NCBI GenBank assembly: GCA_947259165.1
Contig: CAMYKY010000001.1
Coordinates: 1 to 64,000, forward strand
Direction: 5' to 3'
Source of the DNA: an uncultured Acidobacteriota bacterium
GTDB lineage: Bacteria; Acidobacteriota; Vicinamibacteria; Marinacidobacterales; SMYC01
DNA length: 64,000 nt
Part shown: positions 15,157 to 25,605 of the stretch, piece by piece
Numbering within the stretch: the stretch's first letter is position 1
Layout of the letters: each line of letters opens with the position of its first letter
The notes under the pieces: model-generated
Told to the model about the DNA's origin: nothing
What the model saw: the letters and a program-made list of their open reading frames with translations, nothing else
The model's database searches: none
Position numbers and translations under genes: made by a program

Positions 15157-17063
15157 GAGAGCTCCTTGGATGAAGGTTTGTCCGCAACGGCTATCGTCGC
15201 GAGCAGACCCGAAGGGATACGCACGCGACAACGTAGAAGCGCCTGAGAGTAGGTCTTGCCCTGCGCATCGGTGTAAAGGCTCACGGTGCCGCCGCCTCCG
15301 AGCGATTCATCGAGTAGAAAGTTGAGCGCGAAAAGATTGGGAACTAGATAACGATGCACTTCACCGTTGACGATGTCTTCGAACCACTGACGCACTCGCT
15401 CGCCGCTGACGTTGTTTCTCAGCCACACATAGCATGCTGCACTGCGGCCAATGAGCCCTATGTTCGCGGTGTCACCCTTATCGCCGCTACGAGCATGTGC
15501 GATCGCCATGAGCGGCACCTCGATCACATCCTCGTCAAGTGATTGGACGAGCGCATCGGGATGCGGGTCTTGGAGAGGTCGTACCGGCTCCGAGCGTCCT
15601 TCGGTCACCGGCCAGATCAGATTTTGTTTCGAGGCAACTTCGTTGCCGTCATCGTAAACCGCGAGCGTTGCCGGCGCATGCCCTTGCGGGATGAGGCTCG
15701 GCCAATACCGAACGACATTCGAGATCGGCGGCGCCCCTCCGGTCACGGCAACGCCTGCAGGCCCGCTGAGAATGAGACCCGGCAGAAGCTTGCGAAAGAT
15801 CTGTAGCTTGCGTTTGTCATGATCCCGAGCCGCGAGCCGCAAGAGAACCTCGCTGACGTGGTGCGCAGGCGTCAAAGAGCGGTGGGTGCTGTCGTCACCA
15901 ATGTATTCGGTGTGTCTCGCTTCGAACGCGCTCAAACCTTCACGCTCGAGCTCCGCCGTGAGCCGCGTCCAGAAAACGTTCGCGAACATCTCCGCCTTCG
16001 CGCGCGGGTCTGGGCCAGAAACGATCAACGCTCCCGAGGATTTGAACCCGTCGTCGAGCGCCGCGCTGACTTTGAGAAAGTCGGTTGGAGGCGCACCCTT
16101 GGCGCCAGCGATACGAACTCGATCGTCTCCGTCCGCCTCGAGCGTGATCGTCGTGAAATCGGCAATGCAGTCCGGGGTGATGTACACCTGAGGGTGGCCC
16201 ATCTCGTAGAGAAATTGCTCGCGCGCCGTCTGCAGCGACACGAGGCCACCCGAGCCGGGATGTTTCGTCAAGACAAACGATCCGTCGGGCTCGAACTCCA
16301 CAACGGGATAGCCGACATCGATGTAGCTCGGCACTTTCTCCCAGTCGGTGAAATTGCCTCCGGTCGCCTGCGCGCCGCACTCGATGAGATGGGAAGCGAC
16401 GATACCCTGCGCGAGACGATCGTAGTCCTCCGCATCCCAACCAAACTCATAAATGAGCGCGGCAAGGGTGATCCCCGTATCAGTAACGCGCCCCGAGAGT
16501 ACGATATCCGGATTTTCCTCGAGTGCCTCCACGACGGGCATCGCTCCAAAGTAGGCATTCGCCGAAAGAACTTTGTCGCGGTAGTCGTCGAGCGGCTCCC
16601 CTGTCTCCATGTTGTCGAGGGTGAGCTCATCTAGTTGCGGACGAACGTCATCCCCGCCGACGACCGCGACCTTGAGTGAGAGGCCACGTTTCACCGCGAC
16701 ACTGAACAGAGCGTCTGCACACGCCTTGGGATTGACTCCGCCGGCGTTGGTGATGAGCTTGATGCCGCGTTCGAGGATCTCCTCGAGCAACGGATCGATC
16801 TGGGCGATGAAATCCCTTGCGTAGCCCGCGGTGGGGTCACGAGCGAACTGCTTTTGCAGAATGCTCATAGTGATCTCGGCAAGAAAATCCATCGAGATGT
16901 AATCGATGGGGAGGTCACCGAGAACTTGGCGACGCATCGCATAGGGGTCGTCGCCCCAATAGCCACCGGCGTTGGCGATTCGAAGAGTTGATGATCTTGG
17001 CATTGGCTTAGAGTTCCCGTGCTGGTTTTCGTTCCCGTTCCCGATTGCGTCTTTGTCTTTCAT
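15153..17063 (-). CDS. AtuA-like acyclic terpene utilisation family protein
   Basis: A protein of about 616-636 residues in the AtuA (DUF1446) family, known from the citronellol/geraniol (atu) pathway and from acyl-CoA carboxylase clusters. It has the typical N-terminal IANAGGYWGDDP, then LITNAGGVNP and VLSGRVTDTG, and a C-terminal AtuA-like small domain with AHARSGDKGDTANIG. The role in the pathway is not biochemically settled. The start may be the ATG at 17063 or, by comparison with family starts, the ATG at 17003. The residues between them are low complexity and coded by a GGGAAC-rich stretch. It is coupled to the hydratase gene by GTGA. Confidence 0.85.
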   Translation of the reverse strand: MKDKDAIGNGNENQHGNSKPMPRSSTLRIANAGGYWGDDPYAMRRQVLGDLPIDYISMDFLAEITMSILQKQFARDPTAGYARDFIAQIDPLLEEILERGIKLITNAGGVNPKACADALFSVAVKRGLSLKVAVVGGDDVRPQLDELTLDNMETGEPLDDYRDKVLSANAYFGAMPVVEALEENPDIVLSGRVTDTGITLAALIYEFGWDAEDYDRLAQGIVASHLIECGAQATGGNFTDWEKVPSYIDVGYPVVEFEPDGSFVLTKHPGSGGLVSLQTAREQFLYEMGHPQVYITPDCIADFTTITLEADGDDRVRIAGAKGAPPTDFLKVSAALDDGFKSSGALIVSGPDPRAKAEMFANVFWTRLTAELEREGLSAFEARHTEYIGDDSTHRSLTPAHHVSEVLLRLAARDHDKRKLQIFRKLLPGLILSGPAGVAVTGGAPPISNVVRYWPSLIPQGHAPATLAVYDDGNEVASKQNLIWPVTEGRSEPVRPLQDPHPDALVQSLDEDVIEVPLMAIAHARSGDKGDTANIGLIGRSAACYVWLRNNVSGERVRQWFEDIVNGEVHRYLVPNLFALNFLLDESLGGGGTVSLYTDAQGKTYSQALLRCRVRIPSGLLATIAVADKPSSKELS

Positions 17064-17134
17064 ATCAGTACCTGACGATACGAGCTAGAGCTTTCCGCCA
17101 GGTCAGTGTTTTTCACGGTTTCATCTTCATCCGT

Positions 17135-17188
17135 TCGGGAACGGGAACGGGAACGGGAACGGGGACGGGAACGGGGACGGGGACGGGG
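17135..17188. repeat. GGGAACG/GGGACGG low-complexity tract
   Basis: A run of about eight degenerate GGGAAC(G) units passing into GGGGAC units lies in the 200-base gap between the carboxylase beta stop and the AtuA start. The complementary form CGTTCCCGTTCCCG occurs at 17029-17042 at the AtuA N-terminus, so the two could pair in a hairpin with a loop of about 90 bases. I see no gene in the gap. Confidence 0.7.
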
Positions 17189-17263
17189 CCCGGCGGACTT
17201 TCGAAGTTCTTATCAACGTAGCCTTCATTTGGGTCAACAGCGATTTTCGGTAGCCATCCAGAT

Positions 17264-18871
<1,608 letters not shown>

Positions 18872-18895
18872 GGGTGACTCAATACGATCTTGTCA

Positions 18896-19903
18896 TCAAG
18901 AGCGGAAGTAGGGAAGTACCTCGCGACCCAAAAGCTCGATTGCCACGAGCGGGTCTGGCCCGAGTGGTGGCCCGAAGCTCAAATGACGAACGCCCGCTTC
19001 AACCAGAGGCTCGAGACGCCGGATCAGCGCTTTGGGCTCTCCGGTGACGCCGATCTGCAACATGCGCTCGTCGACGAGAGCACACGCCTTGTCCATGTCA
19101 CGCTCCTGGTGCACGGCGCGGTCGATCGCCGAAAAATCGTCTCGGGTCAACGAAAGCCTCTCGAGAATCAGCGGCGACAGCGCCGACCCATAGTAGGCAA
19201 TCTTTTCGGCCAGCACCCTCCGAGCGGCATCGCTGTCTTTCGAAAGAGACACCCAGATGCAGGCGGCGAAATCGATTTCGGAAAGGGACTCATCGCGCGC
19301 GCGGCCACCTTCGTCGAGAAGCGGACGTACTGTGAAGTAATGCTCGGGCGGGAACAAAAGCGGTAGCACCCCGTCGCCAATCTCGCCTGCGAGGCGAAGC
19401 ATTTTGGGGCCGAGGGCGCCGATATAAATGGGTGTCGTGCGGGGTGCTGAGAACCTCAGATAGGCCTCGTCGGACCACTTCAAGTAGTCGCCATCGACCG
19501 GCGCCGGCGCACCGGCCAGGAGCTTTCGAATCACGGCGACCGATTCTCGTACCGCGGCGAGCGGCGTTCGATGCTCGATGCCGACCCACTTCATAAAATC
19601 CCGTGCACCGGCGGCGATGCCCAAGCAGAAGCGGTTGCCACTGAGCTCGTCGAGCGTCGCCGCGATCATGGCGATTTCGCTCGGGTCGATCGTGTAGGGA
19701 TTCAGAATACACGTTCCGAGTTGGAGTCGTTTCGTAGCCGTAGCGATCGCGGCAAGAATGACGGGAGAGCTCTTCAAGAAAAGGTCGTTACTGACCCAGA
19801 GCTGATCGAATCCCGTCCGCTCGGCAGCTTGCGCCAATCGAACATAATCGGCAACCCCGAGATCGTTGTTGAGCCGAATACTATAGGTAAACGAAGTGCT
19901 CAT
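18896..19903 (-). CDS. LLM-class flavin-dependent oxidoreductase
   Basis: A 335-residue TIM-barrel protein of the luciferase-like monooxygenase superfamily. Typical stretches are AERTGFDQLWVSND, LGTCILNPYTIDPSEIA, LDELSGNRFCLGI and PIYIGALGPKM, closest in feel to F420-dependent methylenetetrahydromethanopterin-reductase-like members. Whether it uses F420 or FMN cannot be read from the sequence. It overlaps the RidA gene by 4 bases and ends 24 bases before the carboxylase beta start, so it is probably part of the same catabolic operon. Confidence 0.82.
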   Translation of the reverse strand: MSTSFTYSIRLNNDLGVADYVRLAQAAERTGFDQLWVSNDLFLKSSPVILAAIATATKRLQLGTCILNPYTIDPSEIAMIAATLDELSGNRFCLGIAAGARDFMKWVGIEHRTPLAAVRESVAVIRKLLAGAPAPVDGDYLKWSDEAYLRFSAPRTTPIYIGALGPKMLRLAGEIGDGVLPLLFPPEHYFTVRPLLDEGGRARDESLSEIDFAACIWVSLSKDSDAARRVLAEKIAYYGSALSPLILERLSLTRDDFSAIDRAVHQERDMDKACALVDERMLQIGVTGEPKALIRRLEPLVEAGVRHLSFGPPLGPDPLVAIELLGREVLPYFRS

Positions 19904-20301
19904 AGATCCGCGGACGCGGAGCCCACGACGGCCTCGGCTTCGATCTCGACAAGGTACTCGTCACCGATGAGCTCCGCGCGAACGAGGGTGTTGGCGGGGC
20001 GAATTTTTCGGAAGCGCTCACCGTGCACCGCACCGACCGCCTTCCAGTCGTCGACTCGGGCGACGAAAATACGCGTCCGAACCACATCGCCGAGGACACC
20101 CCCTAGTGATTCGATCGCTTTTTCGATTTTGTCGAGCGCGTAGCGAGCTTGTCCAGCCGCGTCTCCGGGAGCGACGAGACCGTCGGGACCCGTCGCCGTC
20201 GTCCCCGAGACATAGATCCTATCGCCGACGCGCACCGCGCGGGAATAGCCGTACATCTCTTCCCACGAAACGCCACTGCCGACTCTTGTGCGCTCCGCCA
20301 T
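19900..20301 (-). CDS. RidA family protein (YjgF/YER057c/UK114)
   Basis: A 133-residue protein with the family pattern: VRVGDRIYVSGTTA near the N-terminus, QARYALDKIEKAIESLGG in the middle, and RTRIFVARVDDW with the conserved Arg that binds the carboxylate of imine intermediates. EIEAEAVVG closes the barrel. RidA proteins hydrolyse reactive enamines and imines; this branch often sits in degradation operons. It is the first gene of the minus-strand catabolic unit and is divergent from the gene at 20364, with only 62 bases between. Confidence 0.85.
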   Translation of the reverse strand: MAERTRVGSGVSWEEMYGYSRAVRVGDRIYVSGTTATGPDGLVAPGDAAGQARYALDKIEKAIESLGGVLGDVVRTRIFVARVDDWKAVGAVHGERFRKIRPANTLVRAELIGDEYLVEIEAEAVVGSASADL

Positions 20302-20363
20302 ACATCGAACCTCCGGTTGCGAGGTATATCATAGTGGTAACCGGGAACCTGCAAACCTCACCT

Positions 20364-21452
20364 ATGCGCCTACAGCGAATCATCCTCGGCGAGTGGATGC
20401 CCGCTCTCTTGCTCTCGACAACCGTGGCGACAGCTCAAACCCCTCGAGTTGACGAGGGGCCCAAGAGAGAAGACCCCTCGGATCCGAGCCACGAGATCGA
20501 GGCCACCGTCGACCGTGGCTGGCGGCGTCCGCTGGCCAGCCGAAATCAGTTCCCCGTTTTGCTGATGTTCGTATCGCTGGCGCCCGATCGCGCCGCCTCG
20601 CTTTCCCGCGGCCACACGAGTGTCGACGTCGGCTTCGACTACTCCAACATCATTGCCGGCCAGGAGACCGAGGACGAATTTCTGCACCTCGACCTCGAGT
20701 ACTTGAGAACCAACGTTGTCGTCAAGCATGGACTTCCCGCGCACATGGAGATCGGCGCGTCGATCCCCCTTTACTACTACTACGGTGGGTTTTTCGATGG
20801 ATTGGTCGGAGGACTTCACGAATCTTTAGGGCTTCCCAATTTCCTTCGCGGGCAAACGGACAACGGTCTGACTCGGTACGAATTCGTCTCCGGCACGGGA
20901 GTGCCCTTTCTCGGCGACGAGGCCATCACCGCCATCGGCGACATCGCGGTGCATTTCAAGAAGACTCTTTTCGAAAACGATCGTTACGCGTTCGCCGTAC
21001 GAAGTGATGTCAAATCTCCCACCGGCAAGCCGGAGAGGCTAAGCGGCAGCGGTGCGACGGACCTCGGTCTCGGCCTCGCTTTCGACCGCATCACCGAGCG
21101 CTGGGGTCTTTACTCGAACGCCAGCTATCACTTCCTCGGGCAACCCGACGGATTCAGGGTGAGGAATTTCTTCTCGTTGATGCTGGGCTTGGACTACAGA
21201 CTTCGATCACGGCTATCAGCGCACCTACAGTTTGATCACGCTCGGCCGTTCGTCGAGAGTGAGCTGCCACTGTTCAGTCGGGCTGCGCAACAGGTCGCGC
21301 TCGGCCTGCGTTGGCGACACTCGGATCGTTTTGTCTACGAATGGCGTTTCGTGGAAGACCTTTCAAAAGTTGCACCTGATTTCACCGTCAGCTTCCAAGT
21401 GGGTATTCGCTGGAGCACGACGGCTTCGACAGAGGAGGCAATCCCACCATGA
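20364..21452 (+). CDS. Outer-membrane-type protein, DUF3187-like
   Basis: A 362-residue exported protein with an N-terminal signal peptide (MRLQRIILGEW then ALLLSTTVATAQ). After about 40 residues it alternates amphipathic strands with many aromatic ends (YYYYGG, FDYSNII, LGLRWRH), as expected of a beta-barrel. The PLASRNQFP start and the layout resemble DUF3187 proteins of unknown function. The ATG at 20364 is chosen because the earlier frame opposes RidA and the signal peptide begins here. It overlaps the next gene by ATGA, so the two are coupled. Confidence 0.7.
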   Translation: MRLQRIILGEWMPALLLSTTVATAQTPRVDEGPKREDPSDPSHEIEATVDRGWRRPLASRNQFPVLLMFVSLAPDRAASLSRGHTSVDVGFDYSNIIAGQETEDEFLHLDLEYLRTNVVVKHGLPAHMEIGASIPLYYYYGGFFDGLVGGLHESLGLPNFLRGQTDNGLTRYEFVSGTGVPFLGDEAITAIGDIAVHFKKTLFENDRYAFAVRSDVKSPTGKPERLSGSGATDLGLGLAFDRITERWGLYSNASYHFLGQPDGFRVRNFFSLMLGLDYRLRSRLSAHLQFDHARPFVESELPLFSRAAQQVALGLRWRHSDRFVYEWRFVEDLSKVAPDFTVSFQVGIRWSTTASTEEAIPP

Positions 21453-22774
21453 AACAAATCCTGTTCGTTATCGCCCTCTTCGGTTGTTCCTTCTTACTGG
21501 CGGCGATATCTCTCGCACAGGAGCAAGCCCACCACCCACAGCGCGCTCGAGGCGCGGCCGAGGCGCCTCCTCCCCGTGATGGATCCGGTACGAGTTGGCT
21601 GCCAGCCTCGTCGCCCATGGAGATGATCCATTTCAACTCCGGCGAGTGGGCGTTCATGGTGCATGGCTTCGCCAACTTCGCCTACCAGCAAGAGTCCGAG
21701 CCTCGGGGAACGTCGGAATTTTTCAGCACGAACATGGCGATGTTCTCTGCCGGACACGGACTCGGCAAGGGCCAGTTCAGGTTTCGCTTCATGGGGTCGC
21801 TCGAGCCCACGCTCGGCTCGACCGGATACCCGCTGTTGCTCCAAACGGGCGAGACTGCCGACGGAACCAACCCGCTGTTCGATCGCCAACACCCCCACGA
21901 CGTTCTCATGGAAGTCGCGCTCCGATACGACCGTCCACTCGGCGAGGCCGATGCGTTTTTCGTTTACTTCGCGCCCGCAGGCGATCCCGCTATTGGTCCC
22001 TCGGCTTTCATGCATCGTTTCTCCGGCGTCGACAACCCCGTCGCTCCGCTGGCGCACCATTGGCTCGATGCTACCCACATCAGCTACGGGGTCTTGACCG
22101 TCGGCTGGAGCCGCAAGGACAAGGTCAAGCTCGAAGGCTCGATCTTCAACGGACGCGAGCCCGACGCGAATCGCTGGGATGTCGACAAGATCCAGTTCAA
22201 CTCATTCTCGACGCGTATCACGGTCAACCCGACACCGAACTGGTCGCTTCAGGGAAGCATGGGCTGGTTGAAGGAGCCAGAGATTCTGCACCCAGGTCAA
22301 GACTTGCTCCGCATGACCGCCTCGGTGACGCACAATCGGCCCCTCGGCAGAAGCAGTGAGTGGGGCAACTGGCAAACGACTGCCGCTTGGGGACGCAACA
22401 AGTGGGACGAGCCTCCGAGCGCAACGACCGCGCCAGTGACCGGGCATCTCCACTTCACACCCGGCATCCAGCCGACGCGCAACGCAGCTCTCGTCGAGAC
22501 CGGCGTTCGGTTCAAGAGCATGCACACCGTGTTCGCACGTTGGGAGTGGGCGGAGAAGGACGAGTTGTTCATCTCTGCCGATCGTAGGCACCAGCTCGTC
22601 TATGACGTCAGCAAACTCGACGTCGGCTACCTGATAGATTTCCTGCGCTTGTCACACCTACGCGTCGGCGCCGGCGTGTACGGGGCATTGCACTGGGTTC
22701 CCGACGACCTGAGCATCGTCTACGGCGAACGCCCGAGCACGGCAGGCTTCTTCCTTCGATTCAAGATCATCTAG
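21449..22774 (+). CDS. Exported beta-barrel-like protein of unknown function
   Basis: A 441-residue protein with a clear signal peptide (MKQILFVIALFGCSFLLAAI, cleaved near LAQEQ), a His/Pro-rich linker, and then alternating strands that end in RFKII, like an outer-membrane barrel with an aromatic or hydrophobic terminus. Stretches such as FDRQHPHDVLMEVALRYDRP and PSAFMHRFSG recur in hypothetical proteins that I associate with metal-efflux neighbourhoods, but no efflux genes are present here. It is coupled to the DUF3187-like gene. No function can be given. Confidence 0.65.
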   Translation: MKQILFVIALFGCSFLLAAISLAQEQAHHPQRARGAAEAPPPRDGSGTSWLPASSPMEMIHFNSGEWAFMVHGFANFAYQQESEPRGTSEFFSTNMAMFSAGHGLGKGQFRFRFMGSLEPTLGSTGYPLLLQTGETADGTNPLFDRQHPHDVLMEVALRYDRPLGEADAFFVYFAPAGDPAIGPSAFMHRFSGVDNPVAPLAHHWLDATHISYGVLTVGWSRKDKVKLEGSIFNGREPDANRWDVDKIQFNSFSTRITVNPTPNWSLQGSMGWLKEPEILHPGQDLLRMTASVTHNRPLGRSSEWGNWQTTAAWGRNKWDEPPSATTAPVTGHLHFTPGIQPTRNAALVETGVRFKSMHTVFARWEWAEKDELFISADRRHQLVYDVSKLDVGYLIDFLRLSHLRVGAGVYGALHWVPDDLSIVYGERPSTAGFFLRFKII

Positions 22775-22787
22775 GAATGCGAGGTTG

Positions 22788-22904
22788 CTAACAGCAAGGG
22801 GATAGGGTGGATGACCGCGATCGGATGCTTGGAGATTGTGGAGATTGAGAATATTTCTTTTATCCCCAGAATCCCCTCCTATCCCCCTATCCCCTTGCTT
22901 TCGC
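22788..22904 (-). repeat. R2 repeat, copy 1
   Basis: An element of about 117 bp with inverted ends (AGCAAGGGGATAGG at one side, CCTATCCCCTTGCT at the other) and several internal ATCCCC runs. It lies between convergent genes and supplies the last six codons and the stop of the gene ending at 22879. It matches copies at 24451 and 39721 in the same orientation, sharing the ends, a central AGAATAT/AGAACAAG stretch and GATCGCGGTCATCC. Confidence 0.75.
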
Positions 22905-23853
22905 GTTCCGCGGTCAGGGCGGCGGCTAGGAGGGGGAGCATCAGTTCGTGGTGGCCAACGAACTCGAAGCCTTTGCCGTTGCCAGTGATGGGGCGTTGGA
23001 CGACGTTCACTCGCGGGCGGTAGTGGCGGATGAAATCAAAATTGGCGGTTGAGAAATCGGAGAGCGGGTGGCCGAGATTTCTGACGACGCTCACGGCTTT
23101 CAGAAAGACTTCCGGCAGAAGCACCGCCGAGCCAACGTTGAGGTACACACCGCCGTCGTTCAGCCCTTTCACGACCCCCGCGAACAATTTGAAATCGTGA
23201 AGGCTGGTTTTGCCAATCGCCTCTCCCGATGCCTGCGGGTGCATGTGGATGATGTCTGTTCCCACGGCAACGTGCACGGTCACTGGGATCGCGAGTCGGT
23301 GCGCGTTCCACAGAAGGCTCGTCTCTTTATACGGCGGATCCTTTTCCTCGAGCATCGCGCCCACAGCCTCGCCGAGGCCGATGTCACGCGAGGCGCCGGT
23401 GCGGATCGCTTCGTTGAGAAGCGTGCCGGTCTCCTCGGCCATGCCGAATTTTCCGTCGCTGAGACCGTCGGCTACTTCCTCGGAAGTCTGCCCGACCATA
23501 GCGAGCTCGAAATCGTGGATGATCCCGGCGCCGTTGAGAGCAAGCCCCGACAAAAACCCGGAGCTCATGAGCTCCACGAGAAGGGGCGAAAGTCCGACTT
23601 TGATCACGTGCGCACCGAGACCCCACACGAGAGCCCGCTCGCGCGCTCGCGCGCTTTGCATCCGCGTCACCAAGTCACGAAGCTCGCGCGCCGCCAGAAT
23701 GTCCGGGAGCCCGTCCCAGAAATCACGAAAGCGCCCACCCGATACGGACGGTTTACCGAGCTGTTCGCGGCCGACTTTGCTTTTGCGGGAGGCAAGCGGG
23801 TACGTGTCGAGACCGTCGAGATCGAGCGGCGAGATCGAGTACTTCGAGGCCAT
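22879..23853 (-). CDS. Conserved protein of unknown function
   Basis: A 324-residue soluble protein that I cannot place with confidence. It has conserved-looking glycine and charged stretches: LVWGLGAHVIKVGLSP, ALNGAGIIHDFELAM, DGKFGMAEETG, HMHPQASGEA and NLGHPLSDFSTANFDF, which suggest an alpha/beta enzyme with a nucleotide or sugar-phosphate site. Its ATG overlaps the stop of the GmhA-like gene (TGATG), so it probably works with that sugar-phosphate isomerase. Its C-terminal SKGIGG and stop codon are coded by the R2 repeat, so the original end may have been replaced. Confidence 0.7.
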   Translation of the reverse strand: MASKYSISPLDLDGLDTYPLASRKSKVGREQLGKPSVSGGRFRDFWDGLPDILAARELRDLVTRMQSARARERALVWGLGAHVIKVGLSPLLVELMSSGFLSGLALNGAGIIHDFELAMVGQTSEEVADGLSDGKFGMAEETGTLLNEAIRTGASRDIGLGEAVGAMLEEKDPPYKETSLLWNAHRLAIPVTVHVAVGTDIIHMHPQASGEAIGKTSLHDFKLFAGVVKGLNDGGVYLNVGSAVLLPEVFLKAVSVVRNLGHPLSDFSTANFDFIRHYRPRVNVVQRPITGNGKGFEFVGHHELMLPLLAAALTAERESKGIGG

Positions 23854-24425
23854 CAGGGAAAGAGCTCGTCTTCAATGATCTGGCAAAAGAAATGCACGAG
23901 CATGGCGTGTACTTCCTGAATACGGGCGGTCTCTTGGTGCGGCACCGTCAGACACAGCTCGACGCTGTCGGCAAGCTTGCCCCCATCGCGTCCGCTAAGG
24001 CCGACGGTCCTCAGCCCTCTTTCGGTCGCCATTGTGATCGCATTCAACACGTTGGGAGAGCTTCCGCTCGTCGTGATCCCGATGGCGACGTCCCCTTTGC
24101 CGCCGAGGGCGTCGATCTGCCGACTAAAGACTTCGTCGTAGTGGCTGTCGTTGGCAACACTCGTGAGGATCGACGAATCCGTCGTCAACGCTATCGCGGC
24201 AAGCGCTGGGCGATCGGCGCGAAAACGGTTCACCAACTCGGCGGAAAAATGTTGAGCGTCCGCGGCGCTACCACCGTTGCCGAAGATGAGGAGCTTCTTG
24301 CCGGAGCGCAGCGCCTCGGAAAAAACCGTGCCTGCCTCCAAAACGGCGTCGGCATGCCGCTCGAAAAACGATTCCTTGAGCTGGACGCTGTCGCGAACGT
24401 CGGACAACAAAGAGTCACGATCCAC
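23853..24425 (-). CDS. gmhA: SIS-domain phosphoheptose isomerase-like protein (GmhA family)
   Basis: A 190-residue SIS-domain protein with the GmhA pattern: LLIFGNGGSAADAQHFSAELVNRF, then IALTTDSSILTSVAND, GISTSGSSPN-type GITTSGSSPNVLNAI, and ETARIQEVHAMLVHFFCQIIE near the C-terminus. GmhA converts sedoheptulose 7-phosphate to D-glycero-D-manno-heptose 7-phosphate for LPS core or related glycans. The GTG at 24425 is chosen because upstream codons belong to the R2 repeat. A TATACT box ends 7 bases before it, so the mRNA may be leaderless. It is coupled to the unknown gene downstream. Confidence 0.85.
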   Translation of the reverse strand: MDRDSLLSDVRDSVQLKESFFERHADAVLEAGTVFSEALRSGKKLLIFGNGGSAADAQHFSAELVNRFRADRPALAAIALTTDSSILTSVANDSHYDEVFSRQIDALGGKGDVAIGITTSGSSPNVLNAITMATERGLRTVGLSGRDGGKLADSVELCLTVPHQETARIQEVHAMLVHFFCQIIEDELFP

Positions 24426-24450
24426 GCCGAAAGTATATCCCGCCTCTGAC

Positions 24451-24578
24451 GGACAGGTTGTCAAAGGCAAGGGGAGAGGGGGATAACCGCGATTCGTTGT
24501 TGGGAGATGTGGGGAATACAGATCTTGTTCTATCCCCAATATCCCCTCCGACCCCCTTATCCCCTTGCTTTTAGCAAC
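24451..24578 (-). repeat. R2 repeat, copy 2
   Basis: An element of about 128 bp filling the gap between queA and the gmhA-like gene. Read on the minus strand it runs from TTGCTAAAAGCAAGGGGATA to CCCCTTGCC, with internal AGAACAAGATCT and GAATCGCGGTTATCC, matching copies at 22788 and 39721. Its left edge touches the queA stop codon. Confidence 0.75.
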
Positions 24579-25605
24579 GCCGGCGGGAGGCTCCGTGGCG
24601 GGCGGGGTAGATCAGCATGGCGTCACCGAAGCTGTAGAAGCGGTATTCTTGTTCCACCGCCTCCAGATAGGCGGCGCGAACTTGGTCCACGCCACCGAGT
24701 GCGGAGACGAGCATCAGCAGGGTGCTCTTGGGAAGGTGGAAATTGGTCACCAGGCCACCCACAACGCGAAACTCGAAGCCCGGCGTGATGAACAGGTCAC
24801 TCTCGTGCCATCCCGGTGCAAAGTCGAGTCGGGCCGCGGACTCCAGGGCTCGGACGGTCGTTGTCCCGACCGCGATCACGGAGCGACTTTGTCGCATCGC
24901 CTCGACGGTGGCCGGCGGCACCTCGAAACGCTCGATCCCCATCCGATGCTCAGAGATTTCGTCGGAGCGCACCGGCGCGAACGTCGCATGGCCGACGTGC
25001 AGCGTGATCTTGGCGACACGGATGCGACGGCTCTCGAGCGCAGTGAACATCGCCTCGGTGAAGTGCAGACCCGCTGTCGGTGCCGCCACCGAGCCGCGGT
25101 CACGAGCGTACACGGTCTGATAGCGGAGTCGGGCTTCAGCTTCATCACTCATCGGCTCGATGTAGGGAGGCAGCGGAGTTCTACCGAGGCTGTCGACGAT
25201 GTCGTCCCACTCGCCTTCGTGATGGAATCGCACGGAGAGTGGTGCTCGAGTCACGACTTCGGCGCCGAGACGTCCGTCACCAAACGTCAGCTCGGTTCCA
25301 GGTCGGAGCTTGCGCGCAGGTTTTCCGAGGACACTCCAAGTATCGTCTTCGAGCTTTTCGAGAAGCAACAGCTCGACCGAGCCTCCTGTCGAGCGAGCTC
25401 CGACGAGTCGCGCCGGGAAGACTTTGGTGTCATTCAATATCAATAGATCGTCCGGCTGGAGGAGCTTGGAAAGCGCGTCGAACCCCAGGTGGTGCATCGA
25501 GCCGTCCGGCTCGAGATGCAACAAGCGGGACGCGTCGCGCGCCGACAACGGTTTCTGAGCGATGAGCTCTGCCGGGAGCTCGTAGTCGAACTCGGCGAGC
25601 TTCAA
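24571..25605 (-). CDS. queA: S-adenosylmethionine:tRNA ribosyltransferase-isomerase QueA
   Basis: A 344-residue QueA of normal length. It adds the ribosyl part of SAM to preQ1-tRNA to give epoxyqueuosine. It starts [17 protein letters not shown] and contains [44 protein letters not shown] and [16 protein letters not shown], all family hallmarks. It overlaps ruvB by 4 bases, an arrangement common in many bacteria. A queD gene lies at 54419-54826. The last codons reach the R2 repeat. Confidence 0.96.
   Translation of the reverse strand: MKLAEFDYELPAELIAQKPLSARDASRLLHLEPDGSMHHLGFDALSKLLQPDDLLILNDTKVFPARLVGARSTGGSVELLLLEKLEDDTWSVLGKPARKLRPGTELTFGDGRLGAEVVTRAPLSVRFHHEGEWDDIVDSLGRTPLPPYIEPMSDEAEARLRYQTVYARDRGSVAAPTAGLHFTEAMFTALESRRIRVAKITLHVGHATFAPVRSDEISEHRMGIERFEVPPATVEAMRQSRSVIAVGTTTVRALESAARLDFAPGWHESDLFITPGFEFRVVGGLVTNFHLPKSTLLMLVSALGGVDQVRAAYLEAVEQEYRFYSFGDAMLIYPARHGASRRRC

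Noticed and set aside
22788-24578. R2 copies considered as CRISPR repeats
   Set aside because: Only three copies lie far apart, with no regular spacers and no cas genes.
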